NCBI GenBank assembly: GCA_016716065.1
Contig: JADJXA010000025.1
Coordinates: 323,681 to 387,680, forward strand
From: Candidatus Leptovillus gracilis
GTDB lineage: Bacteria; Chloroflexota; Anaerolineae; Promineifilales; Promineifilaceae
DNA: 64,000 bases
Reading direction: 5' to 3'
Both the position numbers and the translations under genes were made by a program. Numbering within the stretch: position 1 is the stretch's first letter; each line of letters begins with the position of its first letter. A model generated the notes under the pieces. That model did not search any database and had not been told where the DNA came from. It saw nothing but the letters and a program-made list of their open reading frames with translations. This document shows positions 9,313 to 19,600 of the stretch, piece by piece.

Positions 9313-11890
9313 AAGCCCACAATTTGCAAACTTTCAGCACAATCTTAGAAATAAGCAGCAGAAGTTAATTGGAATTGAACTGGCACAGAGCCATGTGTTA
9401 TTGCGTGCATCCTCGGTTTACCAGGCGTTCATTGAAAATCAAGCGGGTACAGGAGATTTAGGCGTTCTCCTGCGCCAGGTAATGCGCGTTTTTCATGAAG
9501 AGATGATCCTTAATAAACCAACATGGAAATCATTAGAAAAACACCAGCATCAAATGGGCTTGCGTCTTGTAGACGAAGATAACGGACGAGTTCGATTACG
9601 GGCTTTGCCTTGGGAATCTGCCTGGCTAAACGACACGAATAATATTGACCAGCTTGAAAACCGCAGACCTGATATATCAGTACCCGGTGATGGTCTGCTT
9701 TATGCTTTGTCGAATGGCAAGTTTTGTACATATCAATCAGAAGCCCAGAAAACGGCCGTTGTCACTTCTCTTTTCGCCCCTCCTGGTTCGACAACCCTAA
9801 TCACCCTGCCCACTGGCGGCGGCAAGAGCATGTGCATCTTACTGCCTGCCTGGTTTGAATCTAGCGGCGGCCGACGCGCCGGGGGGACTACGCTGGTCAT
9901 CGTCCCGACTGTGGCCCTGGCTTATGACCAACAAGACAATGTGCGCCCTTACTTTAACCCGGCGAATGATGCCTATAAACCGTACAGCCTTACCAGTGAT
10001 ACCACAAAAGAAACCCGCGCAATTATTTACAAAGGGATCAGCGAAGGTACGATCCCCATTTTATACACTTCGCCAGAAGCGCTTTTGTTAAACCCGGTTC
10101 TATATCACACCTGTTTGCAGGCGGCCGCTAACGGCCATTTACGAAGGTTTGTCATAGATGAAGCGCACTTGGTTGATTCTTGGGGGGCCAGTTTCCGCAC
10201 CGAGTTCCAACTATTAGGGGCCTATAAGCGCAAACTATTAGAAGCCTCTCAGGGACAATTACGCACATTTTTACTCTCGGCCACCGTTTCGTACCAGAGC
10301 GAAAAAACGTTGGCGGAATTTTTCGCGCCAGACTCCAGTTTATCTTCGGTGTTAGCCAATCAGTTACGGCCTGAGCCTGGCTACTGGTTTCATCACACCC
10401 GACACTTTCCGCTACAACGGGATCGCGTAATAGAAGCGCTTTACCATCTACCTAGACCAGCCATTCTCTATGTCACTAAACCCAGCCACGCTCAACATTG
10501 GGTGCGCATGTTGCGCGAGCAGGGCTTCAAGCGAGTTGTGGATTTTACGGGACAAACAGCGGGCGAAGAACGTCAGCACATTCTAGCCCGTTGGAATCGT
10601 GACGAAATTGACATACTTGTGGGCACATCCGCCTTTGGTTTGGGCGTAGATAAAGGGGATGTGCGCACCATCATTCATGCGACGTTACCGGAGAATATTG
10701 ATCGATATTACCAAGAAGTGGGGCGGGGGGGACGAGATGGATGTAGCAGTATCAGCCTTCTGATTAGTAAAGATGATGATTTTGATTTGGCTTTCAGTAT
10801 GACCACCAAATCGCGTATCACCATTGAGAAAGCCTGGTTACGCTGGCAGGGCATGTGGCAAAGCTCTTTGCCATTTGGGCAAACTACCGATATGCGCCTG
10901 ATTAACCTCAATGCCAGACCTACTTACAATCAGGAGATGCGCGAAAGCGAGGCCAATCGTTATTGGAATGAGCATATCTTACTATTCATGCAAAGAGCCG
11001 GTGTCCTTTCCATTGAAGATACACGCCCCAATGAAACAGCGCCAGAGCCCGATGACCAGAAACAGGAATCTTATCAGGACAATTTTTGGGTGCTGGTACG
11101 CATCAGAAATGACCAGATTGTAAACGACGAAGTTGCGTTTGAACGCCTCATGGATGAGCAACGCGACTTAGAAAAAGAGTCCATTACCCAAAACTTGAAT
11201 GCGCTGAGACAAGTGGTTGAGACACAAGCCCCAATGCAGGCTTACCATTGTTTGGGGCATGATTTTGCTGGTTTGTATCCGTACACGGCCGTTGCCTGTG
11301 GCGGTTGTTCATACTGCCGACAAAACAAACAGGAACCATACGCACAGACCTTACGCGCCGAGGTTGAACCAGGTGATTGGCCTGCTTCCCCGGTTCGACT
11401 CGACGCCAATTTACAGCGGCAACTAGGCGAGCGGCAAAGTCTGATTGTCGCTTGGGATACGGAAAATTTGGCCGCTTTTGCCCCTGATTTGATAGCCTCG
11501 CTGGTTGAAGCGGGCATGGAGCAAATCGTTTTACCCGACAATCTCTTGGATGACCCAATTTGGGCGCAGAATCTGGTCAAAAAGTTGGCGCGTCATAAAG
11601 ATAAACGGCAGCGGCTGGTAGGCGCTCGGTCAGTCGAACGGCACGGACTTTTCCCGCTGGCAACAGCCGTTTTTTACCCCCGACAAGACAAACTTATTGA
11701 CGCGCTTTATCGTGCGCTCCAAACAGAATTCCAATCATATTTGGGAATTACGCCCCTCATTCATGTGGTGCATCAATCGGCATGGCTGGCGCGGGAAAAC
11801 GGCCGTTTTCTGGAGCGGGTAAACGGCCTGCAATTAACACCGGATGCCCTCAAAAAGATGCTGGTCAAATCCCAAACATCACTCTATTAA
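9269..11890 (+). CDS. dpdF: DpdF, RecQ-like DNA helicase
   Basis: An 873-residue superfamily 2 helicase of RecQ type. It shows LPTGGGKS (Walker A, K186), DEAH at 297-300 followed by LVDSWGASFRTEFQLL, SATVS, and GTSAFGLGVDKGDVR and YYQEVGRGGRDG in the second lobe. The C-terminal region carries a probable zinc cluster (ACGGCSYCRQN). RecQ-like proteins normally unwind 3'-5'. In the Dpd context it belongs to the helicase set of the restriction or targeting step. It starts inside dpdE and ends 7 bases before dpdG. A conserved RQC-style zinc module is visible, but I see no HRDC domain. Confidence 0.88.
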   Translation: MNHYFNALQELLLAESPQFANFQHNLRNKQQKLIGIELAQSHVLLRASSVYQAFIENQAGTGDLGVLLRQVMRVFHEEMILNKPTWKSLEKHQHQMGLRLVDEDNGRVRLRALPWESAWLNDTNNIDQLENRRPDISVPGDGLLYALSNGKFCTYQSEAQKTAVVTSLFAPPGSTTLITLPTGGGKSMCILLPAWFESSGGRRAGGTTLVIVPTVALAYDQQDNVRPYFNPANDAYKPYSLTSDTTKETRAIIYKGISEGTIPILYTSPEALLLNPVLYHTCLQAAANGHLRRFVIDEAHLVDSWGASFRTEFQLLGAYKRKLLEASQGQLRTFLLSATVSYQSEKTLAEFFAPDSSLSSVLANQLRPEPGYWFHHTRHFPLQRDRVIEALYHLPRPAILYVTKPSHAQHWVRMLREQGFKRVVDFTGQTAGEERQHILARWNRDEIDILVGTSAFGLGVDKGDVRTIIHATLPENIDRYYQEVGRGGRDGCSSISLLISKDDDFDLAFSMTTKSRITIEKAWLRWQGMWQSSLPFGQTTDMRLINLNARPTYNQEMRESEANRYWNEHILLFMQRAGVLSIEDTRPNETAPEPDDQKQESYQDNFWVLVRIRNDQIVNDEVAFERLMDEQRDLEKESITQNLNALRQVVETQAPMQAYHCLGHDFAGLYPYTAVACGGCSYCRQNKQEPYAQTLRAEVEPGDWPASPVRLDANLQRQLGERQSLIVAWDTENLAAFAPDLIASLVEAGMEQIVLPDNLLDDPIWAQNLVKKLARHKDKRQRLVGARSVERHGLFPLATAVFYPRQDKLIDALYRALQTEFQSYLGITPLIHVVHQSAWLARENGRFLERVNGLQLTPDALKKMLVKSQTSLY

Positions 11891-11897
11891 AAAGCCT

Positions 11898-12779
11898 ATG
11901 GAAATCATTAACAACAACCAAGTTACTCCCCATCGCTTACACGCTCTGGCGCGTCTAGTATCTCGATTGCGAACGCCAAGTCGAGATGACTTTTTGGAGA
12001 TGTTGCAGCCTCCTGATTTGGTGAACAGTCAAGAAGCAAGTAAAGCTGTTTATAACGCCGCCACAAATTTCCGGGTCATTGTGGAAGATGAAAACGGCCG
12101 TGTCTCCCTCCACCCCGACATTGGCAAACGCAAAAACATTGAATCAACAGATGGTTTTCGCACCTTCATGCAAAAGCGACTCACAGGCATTGCCGATGAG
12201 AATGCCGACAACTACCTAATCAATTTCGTAACAGCCTGGTACGCGGTGCAAAACGAACGCATCTTTCAGTACCGGAAAAAGGATGAGATTTCGCAAAACT
12301 TTAACAGAGACATGGACCCTCGCGGTGAAGAAGAGCTACTAGAGGAAGGGCGTCTATTCAACTCCACAAAATTAATCGGCTGGCTCACGTGGGCATCATT
12401 CTTGGGCTGGGGTTGGACCATGACAATCGGTGGCAAAGAGTTGCTGATGCCCGACGCCCATAAGCGGCTCATCCCTGTCCTGCCATTATTACTGCCAGAT
12501 TCCAAAGAAACGCCTTTCAGCCAATTCGCCGAACGATTAGCTGATAGTTGCCCAGAACTGGACGGCGGTAGTTTGTTTGAAAAATGTTGGCAATCCAGTC
12601 GCGGCGCCGAACTGAGAGGTAATCAATTAAGCCTTATGCTGTCCACCGGTCTGAGATCGCTCCATGATAACGGCAAAATCCGGTTAATTCATTACGCCGA
12701 CAGCGCAGACGAATGGCAACTTTACCCGGCGCAAGCTCACCCACTTCAGCGCGTGACGCACATCCAACGGAGGGCTTAA
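11898..12779 (+). CDS. dpdG: DpdG
   Basis: A 293-residue protein of unknown biochemical function, identified by its place between the RecQ-like helicase and the large ATPase and by length. Residues 1-80 look like a winged-helix fold (LARLVSRLRTPSRDDFLEML, then a short acidic strand pair). A further tryptophan-rich helical segment follows (LIGWLTWASFLGWGW). The start at 11898 is preferred over 11844, which would overlap dpdF. Published genetics place dpdG in the restriction arm. A remote relative may be encoded on the other strand at 26201-26971. Confidence 0.75.
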   Translation: MEIINNNQVTPHRLHALARLVSRLRTPSRDDFLEMLQPPDLVNSQEASKAVYNAATNFRVIVEDENGRVSLHPDIGKRKNIESTDGFRTFMQKRLTGIADENADNYLINFVTAWYAVQNERIFQYRKKDEISQNFNRDMDPRGEEELLEEGRLFNSTKLIGWLTWASFLGWGWTMTIGGKELLMPDAHKRLIPVLPLLLPDSKETPFSQFAERLADSCPELDGGSLFEKCWQSSRGAELRGNQLSLMLSTGLRSLHDNGKIRLIHYADSADEWQLYPAQAHPLQRVTHIQRRA

Positions 12780-12783
12780 GGCA

Positions 12784-15700
12784 ATGAGTACATCTCCATT
12801 TACTCGCTACGTTTGCTGGGACAAACAGCCTCTCAACAAAGTCATCAACACAGAAGCTGTTTCTATAGACAGAGCTATTTTCTTAGCCACCCATACCCCC
12901 TTTAACAACATCACTTATCTCAAATCGCCAAGGCAGATCAAAGATACCAGTGAAACGCAACTACTGGAAGAACTTCTCCACAGAAGCGATAATGACGAAC
13001 ACACCTTTGTCGTCATGCAAGGTATACAGGGTACAGGCAAATCCCACCTTATTCGTTGGCTAAAAGAACGCTATGCTGCCGAAAGTCAGGAAAGGCATCT
13101 TAACGATGTGGTTTTACTCATCGAGCGGGCCAACAGCAGCTTACGACAAACCCTGTCACAAATTGTTCGGTCGCGTCTTTTTGATGCTGAACGCTTTGCT
13201 AACCAGATCAAAAAATTGGAAAGCGCTACTCAACAGCTATCCGACGAGTCCCTGTCCGATACTATCCTCCATTATTTGGAGGTTGCCACAAGGGAAGTAG
13301 ACGTTCCCGCGCCGCGCCGCATCGCAGGTAAAGTGGGCGAATTCTTACGAAATGGCTTCATTCGTCAGCACTTGAAGCAGAAAGGGGCTGCAATTGAACG
13401 TGTTAGACTATTTCTTTCTGGAAAAGGAGACACCATTGGCTTGTCCGAGCATGAATTCCCCAAGTTCAATGCTACAGACTTCGACTTCCCTCCTGATGTT
13501 AAACGCAAAATTCTTATTGAAGGCGGACACCGCGATGCAAGAGATTTGGCAGAAACGCTTTCTCTCAAACCTGGCAAACAACAAGAGTTGGCTGATTATC
13601 TAAACCAGCTACTACCTTTTGCGATTGAGCGCACAACAGCCTTATCGGCCAATGATCTCAAACAGATGTTTTATGACCTGCGCCGCGAATTAAAACAGCA
13701 GGGCAAAAACTTAGTCTTATTTATCGAAGATATTTCCGTTTTCACTGGACTTGACGCTGGATTGGTAGATGTATTAGTCACCCAGCACACAGGGGAAGGA
13801 GGGCGCGATTATTGCCGACTAACATCTGTGGTGGGCATTACCGATGCCTATTTCAAAGATAGTTTCCCCGGTAATATCAAAGATCGCGTCACCCACCACC
13901 TGACACTTAACATCGGTGATGGAGAAAAAGAATCTCTTTTGCTTAAGAGTCAGGAAGCAGTAGCAGATATTGCATCTCGTTATCTGAATGCGCTACGTTT
14001 GTACCCGCACCAAATTGAAGAATGGGTCAAGTTAGGAGCAAGACCGTCAGAATTGCCGAATGCTTGCCAATCCTGTGCGCATCGTCCTATCTGTCATGCC
14101 GCCTTCGGAGCCAGGCCATTAAGTTCCGTCCATGATGAAGGTTCGGAAGCGGGCCTTTATCCATTTAACAAGCAATCACTTTGGACATTGTATCAACGGC
14201 TAGACACAACTAAAGTAGCCAAAACACCGCGCACCTTCCTGGGCAGTATTCTGGAATATATTCTGCAAAGCCATGGCGCAAAAGTAAAAGAGGGCCAATT
14301 CCCTCCCCCGGCTCGTGAATTGTCCAATGCAGTTAGGCCACCAACATTAACACAAGATGCCCAACGCCGTATGATTACCAGGCAAACTCCGTCAACGGCC
14401 GTTGCTGACCGCATTGAGTCACTTATCTTGTTTTGGGGAGATCGGACAATTAACCGCAGCGCGGAAAGTGGAGAAACGGCCGTAGGAAACCTAAGCGAAC
14501 CCGTATTCCGCGCTTTTGACTTGCCTTTCATTGAGGGTGATGTTATCGCCAATCCACCCCATAGATTCCCCACGCCCATACAACCTAAAACTGTTAGCAC
14601 ACCCACCGTTCAAATCGGAGCGATCCATCCCGCCACAGTAACGTCAGTTGAACCGAAACCCATTGCTATAGAACAATCTCCGGTTGACCCCATCATCCAA
14701 GATATTCAAGAATGGCGTCGGGGGAGTGAGCTGGTTCGCTACAGCGACTTATCTAAGTGGTTGGCGAACTTCGTCAAAGAGTTCATTGATTGGGAGGCGC
14801 ATAACGTCTCGCCAACCTTGGTTGACACTAAAGTAACTGGTGGGCGCTTTGTCATTGAAGGGCAGAAAGGACGCGCCCAAGGCGACTATCTGGTTTTTAA
14901 GCGAAGCGATGATCTCGCCTTTGTGCTACAAGCCTTAACCGATCTAAATCAACGGGCTAACGTTTTAAGTGCGACTGAAATTGGGGGACATCTTATCACG
15001 CTGAGTAATTGGATGGAGAAGGAAGAGGCGCGGATTGTAGAGTTTGTGCAACGGCCGTTGGCTAATTTAGAATCGCCTCGCTCGCTATTGGAACTATTAG
15101 TCCACACCAACCTGTTCATCTCCTGCCTGGGTGAAGAGTTCGCCACCAGCAAGGACAGCCCGCGCGATCTTTATCTGCGCCTGATGAAAAGTTCCGCCAG
15201 GCGAAATTCCTGGCAAACAGTGATGAACAAATCACCCTATCCCCGCTCAAAAGAGTGGCGCGATCTTATGCGTGGTTTACAGACCGTTGAAGCTGATTGT
15301 CGCGGGCAGTTGGAGATATTGGTCAATCGGCCTCAAGGCGGCAGTCGCTACATCACATTCATAGACGCCGCCAGCGTTCTAGACATTATCTCGGACATTA
15401 AAAAAGAGGGTTGGGATATTCCTCAGCTAGACCTACAAGAAGTTGCCAAAGTTAATAACAAAGTCTGGCAACCAGTTGCTACTGCCTATAACAAGTTACA
15501 GTCAAGTTTCGCCCCAACCGCTCTGGCCGAGACGCAACATATCCAGACCGTTTCCGGCAAATTGCTAGATTTCCTCGCCGGGGCAACTCCGGCTGACGTA
15601 TTCCAGGCTATCGAAAATCTATTCCAAAGTTTCCGTGATAACGCGATTTCTATTTCGTTATCACGCTTTTCCGTGAATGAGGCGCTTACACCGGGCAAGC

Positions 15701-15996
15701 TGACCAATCGGTTAAAAAGCCTACAGGCGATTCTTGATAGCGAAAACATCGAAGCTCTCATTCTCTCCCTCTCTGGTGCGGGCGAGTTATTACAAGAAAG
15801 CGCCGCCTACGTTGATTACTTTGAGCGATTCGTAAAAGTTGCCCGTGAAGAGGAGACAAAATTAGGAGGCCATGTTGCTAGTTTGGAGAGGGAAAGTCAG
15901 GGAGACGACCTGTATCAGCAAATGCTGGATCAATACGATAAGCTAAATCAATTGCTTACCTCTACAACTCAAACTGAGGGGGAAACGAGGCCATGA
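12784..15996 (+). CDS. dpdH: DpdH, P-loop ATPase
   Basis: A 1070-residue AAA-like ATPase. Walker A is GIQGTGKS at residues 80-87, and a Walker B-like LVLFIEDIS lies near residue 315. A short cysteine cluster (CQSCAHRPIC) sits near residue 430, and the C-terminal half is helical. The general layout (N-terminal P-loop domain, long helical tail) resembles the large ATPases of BREX-type systems. That resemblance is my impression, not a demonstrated homology. Start is 4 bases after dpdG and the stop overlaps dpdI by ATGA. A paralogue-like ATPase lies at 23760-26204. Confidence 0.8.
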   Translation: MSTSPFTRYVCWDKQPLNKVINTEAVSIDRAIFLATHTPFNNITYLKSPRQIKDTSETQLLEELLHRSDNDEHTFVVMQGIQGTGKSHLIRWLKERYAAESQERHLNDVVLLIERANSSLRQTLSQIVRSRLFDAERFANQIKKLESATQQLSDESLSDTILHYLEVATREVDVPAPRRIAGKVGEFLRNGFIRQHLKQKGAAIERVRLFLSGKGDTIGLSEHEFPKFNATDFDFPPDVKRKILIEGGHRDARDLAETLSLKPGKQQELADYLNQLLPFAIERTTALSANDLKQMFYDLRRELKQQGKNLVLFIEDISVFTGLDAGLVDVLVTQHTGEGGRDYCRLTSVVGITDAYFKDSFPGNIKDRVTHHLTLNIGDGEKESLLLKSQEAVADIASRYLNALRLYPHQIEEWVKLGARPSELPNACQSCAHRPICHAAFGARPLSSVHDEGSEAGLYPFNKQSLWTLYQRLDTTKVAKTPRTFLGSILEYILQSHGAKVKEGQFPPPARELSNAVRPPTLTQDAQRRMITRQTPSTAVADRIESLILFWGDRTINRSAESGETAVGNLSEPVFRAFDLPFIEGDVIANPPHRFPTPIQPKTVSTPTVQIGAIHPATVTSVEPKPIAIEQSPVDPIIQDIQEWRRGSELVRYSDLSKWLANFVKEFIDWEAHNVSPTLVDTKVTGGRFVIEGQKGRAQGDYLVFKRSDDLAFVLQALTDLNQRANVLSATEIGGHLITLSNWMEKEEARIVEFVQRPLANLESPRSLLELLVHTNLFISCLGEEFATSKDSPRDLYLRLMKSSARRNSWQTVMNKSPYPRSKEWRDLMRGLQTVEADCRGQLEILVNRPQGGSRYITFIDAASVLDIISDIKKEGWDIPQLDLQEVAKVNNKVWQPVATAYNKLQSSFAPTALAETQHIQTVSGKLLDFLAGATPADVFQAIENLFQSFRDNAISISLSRFSVNEALTPGKLTNRLKSLQAILDSENIEALILSLSGAGELLQESAAYVDYFERFVKVAREEETKLGGHVASLERESQGDDLYQQMLDQYDKLNQLLTSTTQTEGETRP

Positions 15997-16682
15997 TAAT
16001 TACCCTTACCGATAATATTCAAACCCAAATCAATCGCCGGAAAGAACTAGAACAACGCCGCGATAACAGGAAGGATATTGACGCCTCGTATCAAAGGCTC
16101 ACAGAAATTAGTAAACTACTGCAAGAAACCTTAGCCAGCTTTCACCTCATCCAATCTCGGCTTACGAATGACCAGATAACTGAATCTATAAGGCAATTGC
16201 AGAACATCCAAAATAAGCTCAAAGAGTCCTACGAAAAGTTTGCTATTGAATATCGCCAAGTTCAAAAACTTATCGCAGTAGAAAAACTGGTGCAAGAGCT
16301 ACAGGGTTTTCTTACCCGCGCTTGGGCGAGCTATGTCATGGCGCAAACACAGCCTCATTTCAATCTGCTGAATTTAGTTGAGAAACTACCAGAGGTGACT
16401 GTACAAGGCAGCCTAATTGCTCCTATACGGCAAAGACTTGAATCAGCATCGAGCCAATTACCGCGGAGAGAATTCCACCTTGCCCAATTCGATGCAGATC
16501 TGCAAGCGTTACAAAACAGTCTCGCAGACTTAAGCGGCTTGAGCGCAGAAGTCACCGAATTTTTGCGCCGAATACAAAAAGGTACCGCTACCATTACCGA
16601 CCTTACAGATGAAGTGTTAGCCTGGTGCCGAGAAAATGAGCGCGCCAGGGCGTTTAAGATAAGTTTTGGGCAAGCCAAGTAA
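15993..16682 (+). CDS. dpdI: DpdI, coiled-coil protein
   Basis: A 229-residue protein, mostly helical, with heptad-like patterns in residues 10-90 and again 150-215. No catalytic motif is visible. It overlaps dpdH by four bases and dpdJ by one base (TAATG), so the three are translated as a block and probably assemble together. It is named by position and size within the canonical order. In published work dpdI contributes to restriction. Confidence 0.75.
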   Translation: MIITLTDNIQTQINRRKELEQRRDNRKDIDASYQRLTEISKLLQETLASFHLIQSRLTNDQITESIRQLQNIQNKLKESYEKFAIEYRQVQKLIAVEKLVQELQGFLTRAWASYVMAQTQPHFNLLNLVEKLPEVTVQGSLIAPIRQRLESASSQLPRREFHLAQFDADLQALQNSLADLSGLSAEVTEFLRRIQKGTATITDLTDEVLAWCRENERARAFKISFGQAK

Positions 16683-19600
16683 TGAACCACTCCGATTTCA
16701 ACCACCTCTGTAATGAAGTTCTCTCGCTGATTGAGTTGGAAGAGACCAAACTGCTTGGTTGGGGCTTTGTCAACATTCGCGTGGATTTACGCCGCGACTT
16801 GTTGGATATGTTGAGCAAGTTGCCGGCAACGGCCGTTGCCCTATGGAACAAAGCGCAACAAACCAACTATACCGAGCAAGACATTATCGAGAACCTAATC
16901 GAACGGCGTCTGTTATTTGAAGTGCCAGACGGCTACCGTAGCCGCTTTGCCGAAACGGTGCGCCTCCTATTTTTGCTCAGACAACGCTTTTCTAACGATG
17001 ATTGGCAAGTGGCGCCGCACTTGGTCAGCGATTTCAAGCTAAAACTGCAACCGCGCCGCTATCCCCGACGCAATATCACCCTTGAACAGCTTAGGGAGGC
17101 GCTAAAACCTCTTCGCCCCTCCCAATTATTCGAGGATAGCATTGCGACCTTGTTGCAAGGAACATCCACACAGTCTTTACAACTATCACAATTTCAGCTT
17201 GACGCAATCATTCAGCAAATCCGCAACTTGCAAGCAAATAATGATCAAGCATTGGTAATTGGGGCAGGCACAGGAGCCGGTAAAACCAAAGCATTTTATC
17301 TGCCCGCTTTGGCTTATATCGCTGAAAACATTCAATCAGACTATGCTACAACACAAGTGCTGGCTCTCTATCCCCGAACGGAACTGCTCAAAGACCAGTT
17401 GGCAGAAGCTTTTTCCGAAGCGCGTAAGCTCGATAGTTTGTTGAGCAAAGCCGGTAAGCGACAAATTAGCCTTGGCGCTTATTATGGCGACACACCCTCA
17501 AGAGCCGCTGATTTCTCCAGCCCACACAAGCCGAATGGCTGGAAGCAGGCAGATGATTTACGAGGCTGGATTTGCCCTTATTTCACCTGCCCTAACGAGT
17601 TATGCAATCATGCAGAGATGATTTGGCTTCAACAAGACATAGATCGTGAAGCAGTGGCTAACAGGTCGAATACATTCGGTGAACACACGCGCTTGCAATG
17701 TCGTAAAGAATGCGGCTTTGAAACAGATGCCGGTCAGCTTATGCTAACCCGCGAGCAGATGATAAAACACCCACCTGACATCTTGTTTACCACCACGGAG
17801 ATGCTCAATCGTCGCTTGAGTCGTGTCGCGGAACATAGCCTGTTTGGAGTCAACGCCAACAATCCGCCGCGCCTCGTTTTATTAGATGAAATTCATACCT
17901 ATGAGGGGATTAGCGGCGCTCAAGTTGCCTACCTGCTACGTCGCTGGCGGCAGGCAAGAGGTACTCACGGGCCTCAGCGCAGTCTTTGTTTGGTCGGCTT
18001 ATCGGCAACTTTGACGCAGGCGGAAACATTTTTTGCCAAATTGGTTGGACTGCCAGCAAGGAGTGTGCAATATATTGAGCCGCATGAAAACGACCTCATT
18101 ACGGAGGGAATGGAGTACAACATTGTTTTGCGAGGTGATCCGGTCTCTGGCACAAGTTTGCTGTCAACATCGGTGCAAACGGCAATGCTCTTAGGTCGCG
18201 CATTGGACAATGGAGATAACCCTGTTTCGCAAGGGGCGTTTGGCTCTAAAACATTTGCTTTCACGGATAAGCTGGATGTCATCAACCGCTGGTATTACAT
18301 TCAGTATGACGCAGAATACAACAAGAGATTGAGCCGTTGGCGCAAATTGCCCGAACCGCCTGACAATCAAAGAAGAGAGAGAATGGATTTAGGTCAGATA
18401 TGGCCCATGTCGGAGCGAATCGGGCATGATCTAGAGGTTGCGCTTCGTCTGGGCAGGACAACTTCCCAAGATCGGGGTTTCAACACGGATGCGGAGCTAG
18501 TGATTGCGACAAGTACCTTGGAGGTGGGTTTTAATGATCCAAACGTCGGCGCGGTAATCCAACACAAAGCGCCACGTAGTATGGCTTCTTTTTTACAGCG
18601 GAAGGGGCGCGCTGGTCGTCAACGCGGGATGCGTCCGTGGCTGGCGTTGGTGGTTTCCGCTTACGGCCGTGATCGCTGGGCATTTCAACACGCAGAAGAG
18701 GTCTTTGATCCCCGTTTAGCAACCATCCATCTGCCATTGGAAAATTACTACGTGCAAAAAATACAGGCGGCATTTGCTCTGTTAGACTGGTTGGCGCTTG
18801 TGTTGAAAAAACAAGGGTTTGACGCCGACGTGTGGAAGTCACTAAGCAGCGCCCCCTACAGCAGCTCCAGTTGGTTCAGCGGTCAGCGAAAGGCAATGGC
18901 AGCTATCCTGCGCGATTTGCTAAACGGCAAACGGTTGGAGGAATTCACCGCCTATTTAACGCAGGCTTTGGTACTGCAACATGATGAAACGGCCGTTACC
19001 TCCATCCTCTGGGGCGAACCACGATCTCTCCTTTATCACGTCATCCCCACCATCTTGCGCCAGCTAGAGACAGATTGGCAAGCCATCAACAGGGGCAACC
19101 CTCAAAAGTGGGCCGACAACATTGCCGCCATGCCCTTACCCGCTTTTGTGCCATCAGCTCTTTTTAACGATCTGAATGTTCCAGAAGTACAAATCTTCGT
19201 TCCCACAGAGCGGTGGCAGAGTGATGAAACACGGGAAGAAATGTTGGGATTAGCTCAATCGCTTATAGAATTCGCGCCTGGTCGAGCGAATAAGCGCTTT
19301 GCTCTCACCCATCACGCCGATCTTGCTCACTGGTTGCAGATACCTGATCCTGCTCCCGATGCGCCTCATAATCTCAACATTCATGCCCTCAAAGCAGAAT
19401 TTGATCCAGTTCCATCATCAATCACGGTCTCCGATACGTCATACCTCGTCTATCGCCCGCGAGCGTATCATCTGAATGCTGTACCGGACGATGTGCGGAC
19501 GACCAGCTATAGCCAGTTGCAATGGCTGTCTCATTTTCAACCGCGATCAATCTCCACCAATGCCAACCAGTCAGCTTTGGCCGCCCAACGTCAGGCTCTT